The notes beneath the pieces were generated by a model. The model did not search any database. It had not been told where the DNA came from and was given only the letters and a program-made list of their open reading frames with translations. Made by a program: the position numbers and the translations under genes. 64,000 nt of DNA from Saprospiraceae bacterium (GTDB lineage Bacteria; Bacteroidota; Bacteroidia; Chitinophagales; Saprospiraceae), in the NCBI GenBank assembly GCA_016710625.1, contig JADJVK010000012.1, positions 62,001-126,000 on the forward strand. Direction: 5' to 3'. Shown here in pieces: positions 26,546 to 36,395 of the stretch (position 1 is its first letter; the number at the start of each line of letters is the position of its first letter).

Positions 26546-28198
26546 TTATTTTACAATAACCACTTTTTTCAAAAAAGAACGATTATTCGTTTTTACTGTT
26601 AAAAAATAGATTCCAGCATCTAAATTAGTGGTTTCTATTGCATGAACTCCATTATTTTCAAATTCAGTATTTACCACAGTTTGCCCTACTTGGTTGGTCA
26701 AAATGATGTTCCCTTGATTGATGGCAATATCTTTAATTTCGATATTAATTTTATCATTAGCTGGGTTTGGAAAAACTTCTATTTTACTATCCTCTATCAC
26801 TTGAGTTGCTGTTGGAGTTGGGCAAACTTGATAACTAAAAGAGACAGTGCCATTTTTTAAATTTGGCTTTTCATCTTTTGGCAAAACTGCATTTACAAAA
26901 TCAACAGTCGCACAATCTGGCGTCACACTGACTCTCAAATGCCCAGATCCTTTCAGGCTTGTGCCTGTATAATATTTTTGAGCAAAATCGGTATATCCAA
27001 TGCTGTAAGATGAATCACTAGGCATTGGAACGGTATTATAAACTATGCCATCTAACTTTTCATAAGAATATAAATGGTCATGTCCTTGAAACAATATATT
27101 TACTTGATTATCAATTAATAATTGGTGAATCGGTTTTCCCCATCCTGATCTTTCTTTATCAAAATCATAAGAGCCCTTCTTTGATTTACCTCCCCATTCA
27201 AATAAAGGTGCATTGACGACACCTCCTCTGGTTTCACCATGAGTATGATGGATGAAAACAAATTTATATTTTGATTTACTCATTTCGAGTGTTTTTATAA
27301 ACCAATCATATTGCTTTTTTCCTAAAGTCCAGTCCCATTCTGTAGGTTTGACGACACCTGAAATACTTTGATAACGGTAGGCATCTAATACAACAAATTG
27401 CACATCACCCCAAGTCCAAGCATAATAATTTTCGGGAAAGCCAATATTAAAGGGTTCTTGATCGGTATTTCCAGAATAGAAATTATTGGGGTAAGGATTT
27501 GGATAATAGAATTTTCTCCATTCGGTGCCATATTGTGCAATATTCATTGGAGGCGTTTGGTTTAAATAATAATTATTTTCCCCTTCGTGATTCCCAAGGC
27601 AAACAAACAAAGGTGCTGAATTACAGACTCTTGTAAAATATTGCAAATAATCTTTGTGCAACAAATTCATATCGCTACTGGTTGTTTCGTCAGGAGTGTG
27701 ATCATCGCCAAAGACATCCCCCAAAGTGAGCATAAAATCTGGTTTGTCTTTCACCTGATTGCCAATGGCTAATTCATATAAAGGTCTGTGTCCTTTTTTA
27801 TCGTATAAATGCTCATCCGCCTCAATGGTGAAAGTAAAAGAGCTGCCCAAAGCCCTTTGGGTGTAAAAACTATGTTCTGCCCCTTCGGAATATAATAATT
27901 CACCAATTTTTCGATAACGTGTTCTGTAATAATACTTTGTATTGGGTTGTAAATTTGTAAAATCTGCTTCCAAGGTTTTTCTAGCTTCTGTCAAAGTTGG
28001 CGTAGTGGAGCCAGTATAAATTCCTGAAACGGTGCCATATTCAAAATAAACTTGATTGGTTTGCTCAAAATAAACATTTATTGAAATAGAATTATCAGTT
28101 GGTCTTCCCAAAATTTCAGTAAATGGAAGTTGTGCTTGAATTTTTAGTGCAGCAGTTATAATTGAAATTATTAATACTATTTTTTTCATTAAATTCAT
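26546..28198 (-). CDS. Purple-acid-phosphatase-like metallophosphatase with T9SS tail (copy 1)
   Basis: About 550 residues from the ATG at 28198. Order: signal peptide (ALKIQAQLPF), fibronectin III-like N-domain (NTKYYYRTRY), calcineurin-type phosphoesterase with metal motifs DEH, GDVFGDD, GNHEGE, HHTH and GHDHLY, then a T9SS tail (VFPNPANDKINIEI ... GIYFLTVKTN). It hydrolyses phosphate esters in the extracellular space. It begins one base after the stop of copy 2 and is clearly its tandem paralogue (ILGRPTDxSI, LGNHEGE, YPNPYPNxFYSG shared). Intact. Confidence 0.9.
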   Translation of the reverse strand: MNLMKKIVLIISIITAALKIQAQLPFTEILGRPTDNSISINVYFEQTNQVYFEYGTVSGIYTGSTTPTLTEARKTLEADFTNLQPNTKYYYRTRYRKIGELLYSEGAEHSFYTQRALGSSFTFTIEADEHLYDKKGHRPLYELAIGNQVKDKPDFMLTLGDVFGDDHTPDETTSSDMNLLHKDYLQYFTRVCNSAPLFVCLGNHEGENNYYLNQTPPMNIAQYGTEWRKFYYPNPYPNNFYSGNTDQEPFNIGFPENYYAWTWGDVQFVVLDAYRYQSISGVVKPTEWDWTLGKKQYDWFIKTLEMSKSKYKFVFIHHTHGETRGGVVNAPLFEWGGKSKKGSYDFDKERSGWGKPIHQLLIDNQVNILFQGHDHLYSYEKLDGIVYNTVPMPSDSSYSIGYTDFAQKYYTGTSLKGSGHLRVSVTPDCATVDFVNAVLPKDEKPNLKNGTVSFSYQVCPTPTATQVIEDSKIEVFPNPANDKINIEIKDIAINQGNIILTNQVGQTVVNTEFENNGVHAIETTNLDAGIYFLTVKTNNRSFLKKVVIVK

Positions 28199-28199
28199 T

Positions 28200-29900
28200 T
28201 TAATAAGTAACATTAATCATTTTTTTAGTCAATGATTGACCTTCAATCTGTAAACTATAAAAATAAACACCAGGGTTGATTTGGCTGCCATTTTGGTTGG
28301 TAGAATCCCACTCCACATTGTAATCACCAGCAGTATATTCCTGATTATCAATTACTTTTTTAACAAGTTTACCATTGATATCAAAAATCGAAATACTCAC
28401 TTTTGTTTTCTCCGTTATGCTAAAATTGATATTCGTTTTATTTTGAAACGGATTTGGTGCATTATTTCCCAAACTTCCGTTGCTCAATTTTATCTCATTT
28501 GATTCGGAAATAATACAAGGCTTAACAACGTAACTATTTGATATTGAACGGTTTTTTCGAACACTATTTTCGTCTTTTGGCAAATAAGTTCTCACATAAT
28601 CTACTTTAACTGAATCTGCATTTACTGAAATATTCAAATGGCCTGCATTTGCAGCAAAGTCACCTTTCAAATAACCATATTCGGCAGCTTGATTCTTGGT
28701 ATAACCTGGATAACTTGGTTGTGGAACTAGTTGATAGACAATACAATCCAAATCTTGTTTTGCATAAAAATGGTCGTGACCATGAAAATAAATTGAAACA
28801 TTATTTTCAACCATAATATCGTGAATTGGCTTATACCAGCCTGGTCTGTTATTTGCAAAACCCGGAGTCCCATCTGCATTCAAACCACCCCATTCGTATA
28901 AGGAAGCAAATTCAATTCCGCCTCTCATGGAAGGGGCACCACCCACTAGATTATGAGAAAAAACAAACTTGAATTTTGATTTACTGTTTTCTAATGTAGA
29001 ACGAAACCATTTGTATTGCTTTTCCCCTAAAGTCTGATTCCAACTATTATTTCCTTGTTTTTTATTGGTGTAATAAAATGGATCTAATACAACAAACAAG
29101 GCATCTCCCCATTCGAAAGCATAATAATTTTCTCTTACGCCTTGAAATGGATATTGAGTGGTATCACCTGAATAAAAACTATTTGGATAAGGGTTTGGAT
29201 AATGTATTTTTCGCAATTTTGTATCCCAAACGGTTATGTTATTTTCTGTTCCATTGAGATTGTATCCCCATTCTCCCTCATGATTCCCCATCGCCATCAA
29301 CAAAGGAGTGGAATGGCATGATAAATCATAAAATGATCGCATATATAAAACCCTTTCTTCTATTGTATTATAGTTGATTACAGGCAATTTTTCTGACATA
29401 AAAATATCCCCCAAATCCACCATGAAATCAGCTTTGTCCAAATATTGGTTTTTCATACATAAATCATAGACTAAGCTATCCGAGTTTTCATCCATATGAG
29501 GATCCGCTTGAACAATAAAATTAAAAGTAGTTCCTTTCGGTTTTTGGGTATTAAAATAATGTTCCTTTCCTGCAAGATAGGTGGTCATTCCAGCTGTTTT
29601 ATATCTTGTTCGATAGTAATATTTTGTATTTGGTGACAAATTGGCAAAGTCAATATCAACAGGAATACTTTTAGAAAAAGACTGATTTGCAGTCTGTTGG
29701 GTATAATTTCCAGATGCTATACCCCACTCAAAGTAAGCATCCACATCGGTATCAAATAATAAATTGACAGTAATTGATTTATCGGTTGGTCTTCCCAAAA
29801 TTTCTGAAACTTTTTGACCAAAACTTTGGCTTGTTTTTGTCAAGAATATAACAATACTTAACCACAATAATCTATTGAAACAACGAAAATTATGCTGCAT
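28200..29900 (-). CDS. Purple-acid-phosphatase-like metallophosphatase with T9SS tail (copy 2)
   Basis: About 566 residues; ATG at 29900 preferred over the GTG at 29906. Fibronectin-like N-domain (NTKYYYRTRY) then metallophosphoesterase motifs DPH, GDIF, GNHEGE, SHN and GHDHFY, ending with a FlgD-like/T9SS tail (NPFQNKTNINFSI ... GVYFYSLQIEG). One histidine of the HHTH motif of copy 1 is SHN here, so substrate or metal use may differ. First of the phosphatase pair; separated by 73 bp from the gene upstream. Confidence 0.9.
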   Translation of the reverse strand: MQHNFRCFNRLLWLSIVIFLTKTSQSFGQKVSEILGRPTDKSITVNLLFDTDVDAYFEWGIASGNYTQQTANQSFSKSIPVDIDFANLSPNTKYYYRTRYKTAGMTTYLAGKEHYFNTQKPKGTTFNFIVQADPHMDENSDSLVYDLCMKNQYLDKADFMVDLGDIFMSEKLPVINYNTIEERVLYMRSFYDLSCHSTPLLMAMGNHEGEWGYNLNGTENNITVWDTKLRKIHYPNPYPNSFYSGDTTQYPFQGVRENYYAFEWGDALFVVLDPFYYTNKKQGNNSWNQTLGEKQYKWFRSTLENSKSKFKFVFSHNLVGGAPSMRGGIEFASLYEWGGLNADGTPGFANNRPGWYKPIHDIMVENNVSIYFHGHDHFYAKQDLDCIVYQLVPQPSYPGYTKNQAAEYGYLKGDFAANAGHLNISVNADSVKVDYVRTYLPKDENSVRKNRSISNSYVVKPCIISESNEIKLSNGSLGNNAPNPFQNKTNINFSITEKTKVSISIFDINGKLVKKVIDNQEYTAGDYNVEWDSTNQNGSQINPGVYFYSLQIEGQSLTKKMINVTY

Positions 29901-29973
29901 AAACACTAACTTAAATAATATAATGATTTAAAAAATATTTGCTCAATTCCTGTTTTAATGAGGTTTTAAAAAA

Positions 29974-31212
29974 TTATTGAATGATAATTTTCTTTGATAA
30001 AATACCATTATTACAACTTAAATTCAGGAAATAAATTCCTTTTGGAAAATTCTGAATATCTATTTTAGATTGCTTTTGGGTAGAAAAGAATACTGTTTTC
30101 CCAATAATATTTTGAATTTCAATTTGTTGCACCTCATGATCAAATGACTCATAATAATCGATATGAATAATATCATTTGCTGGATTTGGATATACATTCA
30201 CCAAATTCTCGTCCAACTGTAGGTAATTTGTCGCAGTTGTGCCACCAACAGTATATCTTACAACGACTTCGTTATCCAAAATCACATTAGTGCTCCAAAT
30301 GAATTGAGCATCCGCAGTTGCATTATCAAATATATCCGTAAAATTGGTGTAGGCAGGTTTATTATTCACCCCAATTGTTGCATTGGAATAAGTTGATGCA
30401 TTGGGCCAGCTACTATCATCAAAGCTAGGCATCATCCAATTACTCGGTTTTTTCCAATGTAAAGCATAATATTTAGTGCCATCATTAGAGTCTTGAGTAC
30501 TGCAATCACTACTTAACCTTTGAGTCCCAATTTCTTTTGGACAATTCAAATCAGTAATTGGGGAAGTATAAAAAGTCTGTGCTTTCCAATTCTTATCCGT
30601 AATGGCAATGATTTTGTTTGTATTATCTTTGAAAACTGCAACCATTCCGCCATCCCCATCATGATAGGCAAATCCACCATTTAATTCTGAGCCCAATCCT
30701 AGATTTTCTTCCCAATCTACCAATTGGATAGCAATTGTAAATGGCTTTTTGACTTTGAATCGAACAATGCTAGAATTAAATTGAGTAAATGGCACTTTAT
30801 CTTTCCCAACTGCCACTCCGTTGATATACATTTCGAAGTAATTATCCGCAAATAGGTAAGCAGTGATCACTTCCCCATCCGAATCAATATTCACAATGTC
30901 TGAGCCATTTAATGCTGCTAAAGCGGCTGTTGCATTTGCATAATTTGCTCCAATACATGCATTGTGCAAATCAGATGAAAATGGAAATGCTGTATTGGTA
31001 AAATTCACTTCTGCTGGTACAGTCCATACTGAATTATCAGTTGCGGTAATTGTTCCTAAGCCGCTAATTCTTCCTCCTGTGCAGGTATATAAATTTGTTG
31101 TTGTGGTATTCGCTTTACCTTGTGTGACAGCGGCTGTCCCTTTATATTGACCCAATAAATCAGCAGATATAGAGCATAGCACAGCTATTAAGAAAAAAGT
31201 ATATTTACTCAT
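29974..31212 (-). CDS. Secreted protein with T9SS tail, partner of a YHYH protein
   Basis: 412 residues. Signal peptide (ISADLLGQ), a long extracellular region with jelly-roll-like features (YFEMYINGVAVGKDKVPFTQFN; WMMPSFDDSSWPNASTY resembles a galactose-binding module) and a T9SS sorting tail (VYPNPANDIIHIDYY). It directly abuts the YHYH gene. I do not recognise the main domain; carbohydrate or surface-ligand binding is possible. Confidence 0.75.
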   Translation of the reverse strand: MSKYTFFLIAVLCSISADLLGQYKGTAAVTQGKANTTTTNLYTCTGGRISGLGTITATDNSVWTVPAEVNFTNTAFPFSSDLHNACIGANYANATAALAALNGSDIVNIDSDGEVITAYLFADNYFEMYINGVAVGKDKVPFTQFNSSIVRFKVKKPFTIAIQLVDWEENLGLGSELNGGFAYHDGDGGMVAVFKDNTNKIIAITDKNWKAQTFYTSPITDLNCPKEIGTQRLSSDCSTQDSNDGTKYYALHWKKPSNWMMPSFDDSSWPNASTYSNATIGVNNKPAYTNFTDIFDNATADAQFIWSTNVILDNEVVVRYTVGGTTATNYLQLDENLVNVYPNPANDIIHIDYYESFDHEVQQIEIQNIIGKTVFFSTQKQSKIDIQNFPKGIYFLNLSCNNGILSKKIIIQ

Positions 31213-32527
31213 TTATTCAATTATTATTTTTTTAATAACCATTCCACTTTCAAATTGCAATTTTAAGCAGTAAGCACCTTTAGGGTAGTTATTCAAATTT
31301 ATTGTTGGTGTAAAACTTGAGCTTTCCATCATTTTTTTACCCTCCAAAGTATATAATTGCATTTGTTTAAATTCATTTTCTAATCCAGGCTGCTTTAGTT
31401 GAATGGTCAACCTATCGCTACTTGGATTTGGGAAAACGGAAACCAGTTGCTCATTAGAAATAATTTCATTTATTGCGGTTGGTAAAACACAATTCACATA
31501 ACCATTATATGTAGCAGTAGTTGTACCTGTTGGGCTTACAAAGTTGAAAATGTAATTTTTTCCATTTGCCCAATTGTAGTCCACTGAATAATTTTGGTTA
31601 TTCAATGTGTAATTCAAAGTATATCCATTTTTATTGGCGTTGGGAACACAGCTCGTAATCACAGCACCTTTTAAAGGCGTCAATGATGGTCGGATGGGTT
31701 TTGCAGCAGCTTGTGGAACGATTTGCAAAGTAGTATCTTCTGTTACTTTTCCCACCATATTTCCAATCATGTATGGTACAGTAGCAGTACCGTGATAATG
31801 ATAAACGCCATTATCATAATGTCCATGATTGGCATCCAAAGCTTTCATATTTGAGCCATCTGGCTCTTTGCTACCATAAATTGCAAATCCATCCAATGCA
31901 TAAGCAATTGGCAATGTCAAAGTGGTGTTATCGTATAAATGCAATGGGGCATTATGGTAATGATAATCGTCAGCTCTTCCGCAGTGTCCGCCCCAGTTGT
32001 CTAACTGTCCATCTAAAAAAGCATCCACTCCAGTATTGGTGTAAGGATTGAAAATTGCGATTCCATTCACTGCTATCGCAATTGCACCTCTCAAAAAGTG
32101 CATTTGATTTACTGGAACTGGCGTTGCAGCAATTTCAGGATTTAATGGAATACTCCATGCATTTGCTCCAACATAGCATTGAGGAATTGGCACTTGTTGT
32201 TGCCAAGCTGTAATGCCTTTCATCATATCGTGAGTAGTAGGGATTCCCTTTCGATTCCACATAGAAATATTGGTTATCCCATCTCGTATTCACATTTGGT
32301 TTGAAGGGTTTGAATGCTTCATCCATTACTTTAGGATCGGTGCCATTCAGCATTTTGTAAGAAAAAGCAGACAAAACCAATATAGAAAAAACTGCAAATA
32401 ATGGCTGACTGAGTTTGTAATTGATATTCAAGAAATTGAATTTCATTGACATTAAAAAAACCAATAATACCAACAACAAAAGGCTTGCTTTCCATACTTT
32501 ACTTTCTGGAACAAGCACTCTTTTCAT
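31213..32527 (-). pseudogene. YHYH-domain protein with T9SS tail, frameshifted once
   Basis: The core has two YHYH motifs (DDYHYHNAPLHLYD and GVYHYHGTATVPYMIG), CGRADD and a T9SS tail (VFPNPSSDRLTIQL ... GAYCLKLQFESG). The N-terminus (start 32527) has a transmembrane/signal segment (ASLLLLVLLVFLMSM) and lies in another frame. Removing one G from GGG at 32246-32248 joins both into one ~437-residue protein. YHYH proteins are extracellular, of unknown activity; His clusters suggest metal binding. A palindrome at 32622-32639 lies between this gene and the thioredoxin-like gene. Confidence 0.82.
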
Positions 32528-32621
32528 GAAAATTGATTTTTTTTGTAACAATAAAACTTTATGACTATTAAGATTAAAAAAGGTTTAACCAAGATTATAA
32601 AAAAAGTTATAATCTTTAAAT

Positions 32622-32668
32622 AAAGACATTCATATCTTTTATTATTGCTTTAAATTGTCTTAATTTTG
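32622..32668 (+). promoter_or_regulatory. Palindromic operator and -7 box upstream of the thioredoxin-like gene
   Basis: AAAGACATTCATATCTTT (32622-32639) matches 16 of 18 positions with the palindrome before the EB_dh operon at 46758-46775. Downstream, TAATTTTGAACTT (from 32661) matches the Bacteroidota -7 consensus TAnnTTTG and resembles TAAATTTGAACTT of the other promoter. The operator also faces the divergent YHYH gene. Shared regulation is inferred. Confidence 0.6.
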
Positions 32669-32721
32669 AACTTTTATAAAAAAAATTTATTTCATTATTG
32701 AGTTAATTTTATAAAAGATAA

Positions 32722-33297
32722 ATGATGAAAAAAGTAGATTACAAAGCATATTATAGTAAGTCTATCGACTTTGAAACTTACCTGAAAAATATGGAAGCGG
32801 AGATTGGGTTGGGCATTGTAAATGATCATTCACAATATGTTCCTCAAAATTTACAAAGAGTGAAAAGAATTGGGAAAACCATCAAACTACATCCCGAAAT
32901 CGTTGCTGCTGCAGAAGGTTTGAAACAAAAAATTCACTGGTTGGTCATCACGGAGCATTGGTGTGGAGATGCAGCTCAATTGGTTCCGATTATGAATGCA
33001 ATTGCTGAGAAATCAAATGGAAATATTGATTTTAGGCTGATTTATAGAGATGAAAATCCAGATTTAATAGCAGCTCATTTAACAAATGGCACTTTGTCGA
33101 TTCCGATATTGCTTCAACTAGATGAAAATTTTGAATTACTAAAATCTTGGGGTCCTCGACCTAAGGCTTGTGTTGATTATGTGGAAGAATTAAAGAAAGT
33201 ACCTAATTATCAAGTAGATATCAAAGAAAAATTGCAAAAGTGGTATTCTGATGATAAAGGAAATGCTGCCCAAAACGAATTATTAACATTGTTATAA
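32722..33297 (+). CDS. Thioredoxin-fold family protein with single active-site-position cysteine
   Basis: 191 residues, cytosolic, no signal. A thioredoxin-like fold is indicated by HWLVITEHWCGDAAQLVPIMNAIAEKS, the cis-Pro loop GTLSIPILLQLDE and WGPRPKACVDYV. The usual CxxC is replaced by WCGDAAQ, with a single Cys at that position, so it cannot act as a dithiol reductase in the normal way; a monothiol or binding role is possible. Its promoter resembles that of the EB_dh/cytochrome operon. It ends at a strong terminator. Confidence 0.82.
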   Translation: MMKKVDYKAYYSKSIDFETYLKNMEAEIGLGIVNDHSQYVPQNLQRVKRIGKTIKLHPEIVAAAEGLKQKIHWLVITEHWCGDAAQLVPIMNAIAEKSNGNIDFRLIYRDENPDLIAAHLTNGTLSIPILLQLDENFELLKSWGPRPKACVDYVEELKKVPNYQVDIKEKLQKWYSDDKGNAAQNELLTLL

Positions 33298-33336
33298 TCA
33301 TTTTAATAACAATTCAGTTTTATTCAAAAATTTATA

Positions 33337-33380
33337 TTACCTTAGTTTAGAACTCTATGTTCGGAACTAAGGTAATTTTT
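33337..33380 (+). terminator. Intrinsic terminator after the thioredoxin-like gene
   Basis: Perfect 11-bp outer stem TTACCTTAGTT/AACTAAGGTAA with an inner GAAC/GTTC extension, followed by TTTTTTATT on the + strand. Confidence 0.85.
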
Positions 33381-33410
33381 TATTAATCTAATTGTAATTA
33401 AAATACATTT

Positions 33411-33887
33411 ATGAATATCGCTGCTCAAATAGCCAATAATATTAGAGGTGTCTATTTCGGTGGAAATTGGACAGTTTCCAATATGAAGGAACACTTGGCT
33501 TCTGTAAATTTCACTCAAGCCACAACTCAAGTATTTGGATTCAATACAATTGCGACTTTGCTATTCCATTCCAATTATTACATAGAAGCTGCAATGCAAG
33601 TTTTAAATGGATTACCATTGACATCAAGTGATAAGTTTAGTTTTACTCATCCGCCGTTGCACTCAGAAGCAGATTGGCAAAATATGCTCGAAAAGTCTTG
33701 GGAGCAGGCAGAACAATTTGCAAAATTAGTGGAGCAGTTGCCGGATAGTCAATTGTTTGAAGATTTTTCAGATAAAAAATATGGCAGTTATTTCCGCAAT
33801 CTGCAAGGAATTATTGAGCATACCCATTACCATTTAGGGCAGATAGTTTTGATTAAAAAAATAATTCTTCAAGAAAGTGAAAAATAA
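33411..33887 (+). CDS. DinB-like (DUF1572-type) four-helix-bundle protein
   Basis: 158 residues. The DinB/YfiT-like pattern with potential metal-ligand histidines: one in the second helix (LLFHSNYYIEA) and a pair near the end (IIEHTHYHLGQIV). The family binds divalent metals and includes thiol-dependent transferases. It stands alone between two terminator- or promoter-like gaps. Substrate unknown. Confidence 0.82.
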   Translation: MNIAAQIANNIRGVYFGGNWTVSNMKEHLASVNFTQATTQVFGFNTIATLLFHSNYYIEAAMQVLNGLPLTSSDKFSFTHPPLHSEADWQNMLEKSWEQAEQFAKLVEQLPDSQLFEDFSDKKYGSYFRNLQGIIEHTHYHLGQIVLIKKIILQESEK

Positions 33888-34017
33888 TTAACTACTTCAA
33901 CTAATTGTAAATGAATTGTTTAAGATTTAATTCTAAAAAAAAATTATTTATTTTCATAGCACTTTACAACTAAATTAAAATCCCCCTCGTCATTAATTGT
34001 ATCAAAGCAAGTGGAAA

Positions 34018-34584
34018 ATGAAAATTGTAGATATAAATTATGATTTAAGCAGATTGATTCAGTTGGCTCAAAGTAAAGACCGACAGGCTCAATCGGCTAT
34101 CTACAAGAAATTTTCGCCAAGGATGTTCAGTGTTTGTCGCCAATATTTAAAGGATGAACAAAAAGCGGAAGATTTGTTGGTTACTGCGTTCATGAAAGTT
34201 TTTACACATATAGATAAATTTGAAAACAAAGGTAGTTTTGAAGGATGGATTAGGAGAATCATGGTGAACGAATGTATTTCTTACTTAAGGGTGAATAAAA
34301 AAATTTACTACACAGAAGAAGAAAACTTTAAAGAAGAAAGTGCCAACGATTTAGAAATTCAGAGTTCAGTTGAAGAAATTCAATACATGATTGACTCATT
34401 ACCAGTGGGTTGTAAGATGGTTTTCAATCTTTATGCTATTGATGGATACAAACACAAAGAAATTGCAGAAATGCTTGATATAGAAGAAGGTACTTCAAAA
34501 TCTCAATTAGCTTATGCAAGAAAAATGTTGCAAGCTATGATCACTGATTCAAATAAATTGAAAAATGGAACACAAAATAGATAA
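34018..34584 (+). CDS. ECF-type RNA polymerase sigma factor
   Basis: About 188 residues from the ATG at 34018 (a TTG at 33997 is less likely). Region 2 (YLKDEQKAEDLLVTAFMKVFTHIDKFENKGSFEGWIRRIMVNECISYLR) and region 4 (MVFNLYAIDGYKHKEIAEMLDIEEGTSKSQL) are both typical. It overlaps the next gene by 20 bp, which encodes a single-span membrane protein that is probably its anti-sigma factor. Likely governs envelope functions, including the outer-membrane protein downstream. Confidence 0.9.
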   Translation: MKIVDINYDLSRLIQLAQSKDRQAQSAIYKKFSPRMFSVCRQYLKDEQKAEDLLVTAFMKVFTHIDKFENKGSFEGWIRRIMVNECISYLRVNKKIYYTEEENFKEESANDLEIQSSVEEIQYMIDSLPVGCKMVFNLYAIDGYKHKEIAEMLDIEEGTSKSQLAYARKMLQAMITDSNKLKNGTQNR

Positions 34585-35317
34585 AAATTTTAAGCAACAA
34601 TTGGACCAAAGAAGTCTGAATCCTAACCCCGCTGCATGGGATCGTTTGGATGCGATGTTGTCAATAGAAGAAAAGAAAAAGCCAATCTTTTTTAGGTCTT
34701 GGATGGCTATTGCGGCAGGATTTGTTGGGCTATTAATCATTATTCTTATTGGTTTCCAATTTGCTGAAAAAGAAGTGCAACCGATTGTAAATAATCAGAT
34801 TGAACAAAATAATTTGAATGCAACAATTGAAAACAAGCCATCAAAACCATTAATTCAACAAGAAAATACGGTGGTTGAAAATAATTCAGGAAACCAACCA
34901 ACACAACCAATTATTTCGAGCAATAGAGTAAATAACAAGGTAGAAAAGTTGGAAAATTACGTTCCAAAAAATGAAATGGCACCAAAAAATATGGAATCTT
35001 CTGAAACGATTTTAACCACAAATAATAAGGAGCAAACGAAAACTCCTTCAGTTGTACAAATGCCTGAAAACAAGCAAAAAGAGCAAGAAACAATATCTGT
35101 AAAGCCTTTGAATATTGAAAATAAAGTGGCGACTATTGAACTTAAAAATGCTCCTTCTAAGATTACAAAAAGGAAAATAACAGTTGACCCAAACATGCTT
35201 TTATCTAGTGTAGAAGAGGATAGAAAGACCATTTTGCAAAGGGTATTGGTCGCTGCAAACAACACAGGATCAAATTTTTACCTTAAAGTAGCTACCAGAA
35301 ATATCGACATACAATAA
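34565..35317 (+). CDS. Putative anti-sigma factor, single-span membrane protein
   Basis: 250 residues: short cytosolic domain (DKNFKQQLDQRSLNPNPAAWDRLDAML, the amphipathic start common to Bacteroidota anti-sigma partners), one membrane helix at ~45-65 (WMAIAAGFVGLLIIILIGF), then a long Gln/Asn/Lys/Glu-rich periplasmic tail without recognisable domain. The overlap with the sigma gene and topology support the role; binding is not demonstrable from sequence. Confidence 0.75.
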   Translation: MEHKIDKNFKQQLDQRSLNPNPAAWDRLDAMLSIEEKKKPIFFRSWMAIAAGFVGLLIIILIGFQFAEKEVQPIVNNQIEQNNLNATIENKPSKPLIQQENTVVENNSGNQPTQPIISSNRVNNKVEKLENYVPKNEMAPKNMESSETILTTNNKEQTKTPSVVQMPENKQKEQETISVKPLNIENKVATIELKNAPSKITKRKITVDPNMLLSSVEEDRKTILQRVLVAANNTGSNFYLKVATRNIDIQ

Positions 35318-35350
35318 TCAATTTTTTAAATAACAATAAATCTATTAAAT

Positions 35351-36389
35351 ATGAAAAATTTGAATTTCATACTGGCAATTATTTGCCTTTTTATTAAGCG
35401 GAAAAACAATTGCACAAGTCTCATTTGAGGCTCAAGCTAAAGAGATTGCGAAGCAAATTGAAAAAATTGCGGATGAGGAAAAAACTTATCTAAAAGCTGA
35501 CTTAGAGGAAATAAGCAAAAAATTGGAGTCGAATGCCATCTCAACAACTGAAGCAGAGAAACTAAGAAAAGAAGCGGCTGACAAAAGTGCTAAAAAAATA
35601 GAAGAAAGAATCGCAGCTGAACAAGAGAAATTACAAGAATTAGTACAAAACAAAGTGGATGGAAAAATTAAGGAAAAGTCGAAAAATGAATTTGATTGGG
35701 ATTTTGATTGGGCAAAAATAAAACCAAAAGAGAAAAATTATAAAGGCGAATCTAGAACTACGAGTCAATTCATATTTGCTTTTGGAAAAAATGGTTTGAT
35801 TGAAAACGATGTATGGAGTGAGGATTATTCTTTCTCAAAATCAAGGTTTTATGAATTGGGACTAAGCTGGAATACAAGGGTATTTAATACCAATAATCTG
35901 TTGCATTTGAAATATGGTTTGTCTTTTATGTTCAATAATTTAAGACCTGAAAATAACAAAATTTTCGTTCAAAATGGCAATCAAACTGCTTTAGAAACTT
36001 TTCAATATTCATTGGACAAGAGAGCTTATTTCAGAAATACACAGTTGGTGGTCCCTGTTCATTTAGAATTTGATTTCACAAGAAGTAGAAAAATGGATGA
36101 TAAAGTCTATTTCAAATCTCATAAAAGTGTTAGAGTCGGAATCGGTGGATATGCTGGTTTGAATATTGGTACTAAACAAATTATGGAGTATAAAGACAAT
36201 AATAAAAACTGTGTGGAACAAGAAATAAAGGGCGGCTATAATACGAATGATTTCATTTATGGCATCAGTTCTTATATTGGCTATAAATCCATGAGTTTGT
36301 ATGCAAAATATGATTTAAACCCCTTGTTTAAGAAAAATCCTATTGATCAGAATAATATATCTGTAGCCTTAAGATTTGATTTTAATTAA
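35351..36389 (+). pseudogene. Outer-membrane beta-barrel protein with N-terminal coiled coil, frameshifted once
   Basis: Starting at the ATG at 35351 a signal peptide (FILAIICLLLSGKTIAQ) becomes evident if one T is removed from the T5 run at 35388-35392; as sequenced the frame ends after ~25 codons and the rest is read from 35523. A charged coiled coil (~residues 25-115) precedes a porin-like barrel (alternating aromatic strands, SRFYELGLSWNTRVFNTNNLLHLKYG, terminal ISVALRFDFN). It is the third gene of the ECF sigma locus and a probable target or effector of it. An assembly error at the T5 run is possible. Confidence 0.75.
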
Positions 36390-36395
36390 GAAAAA

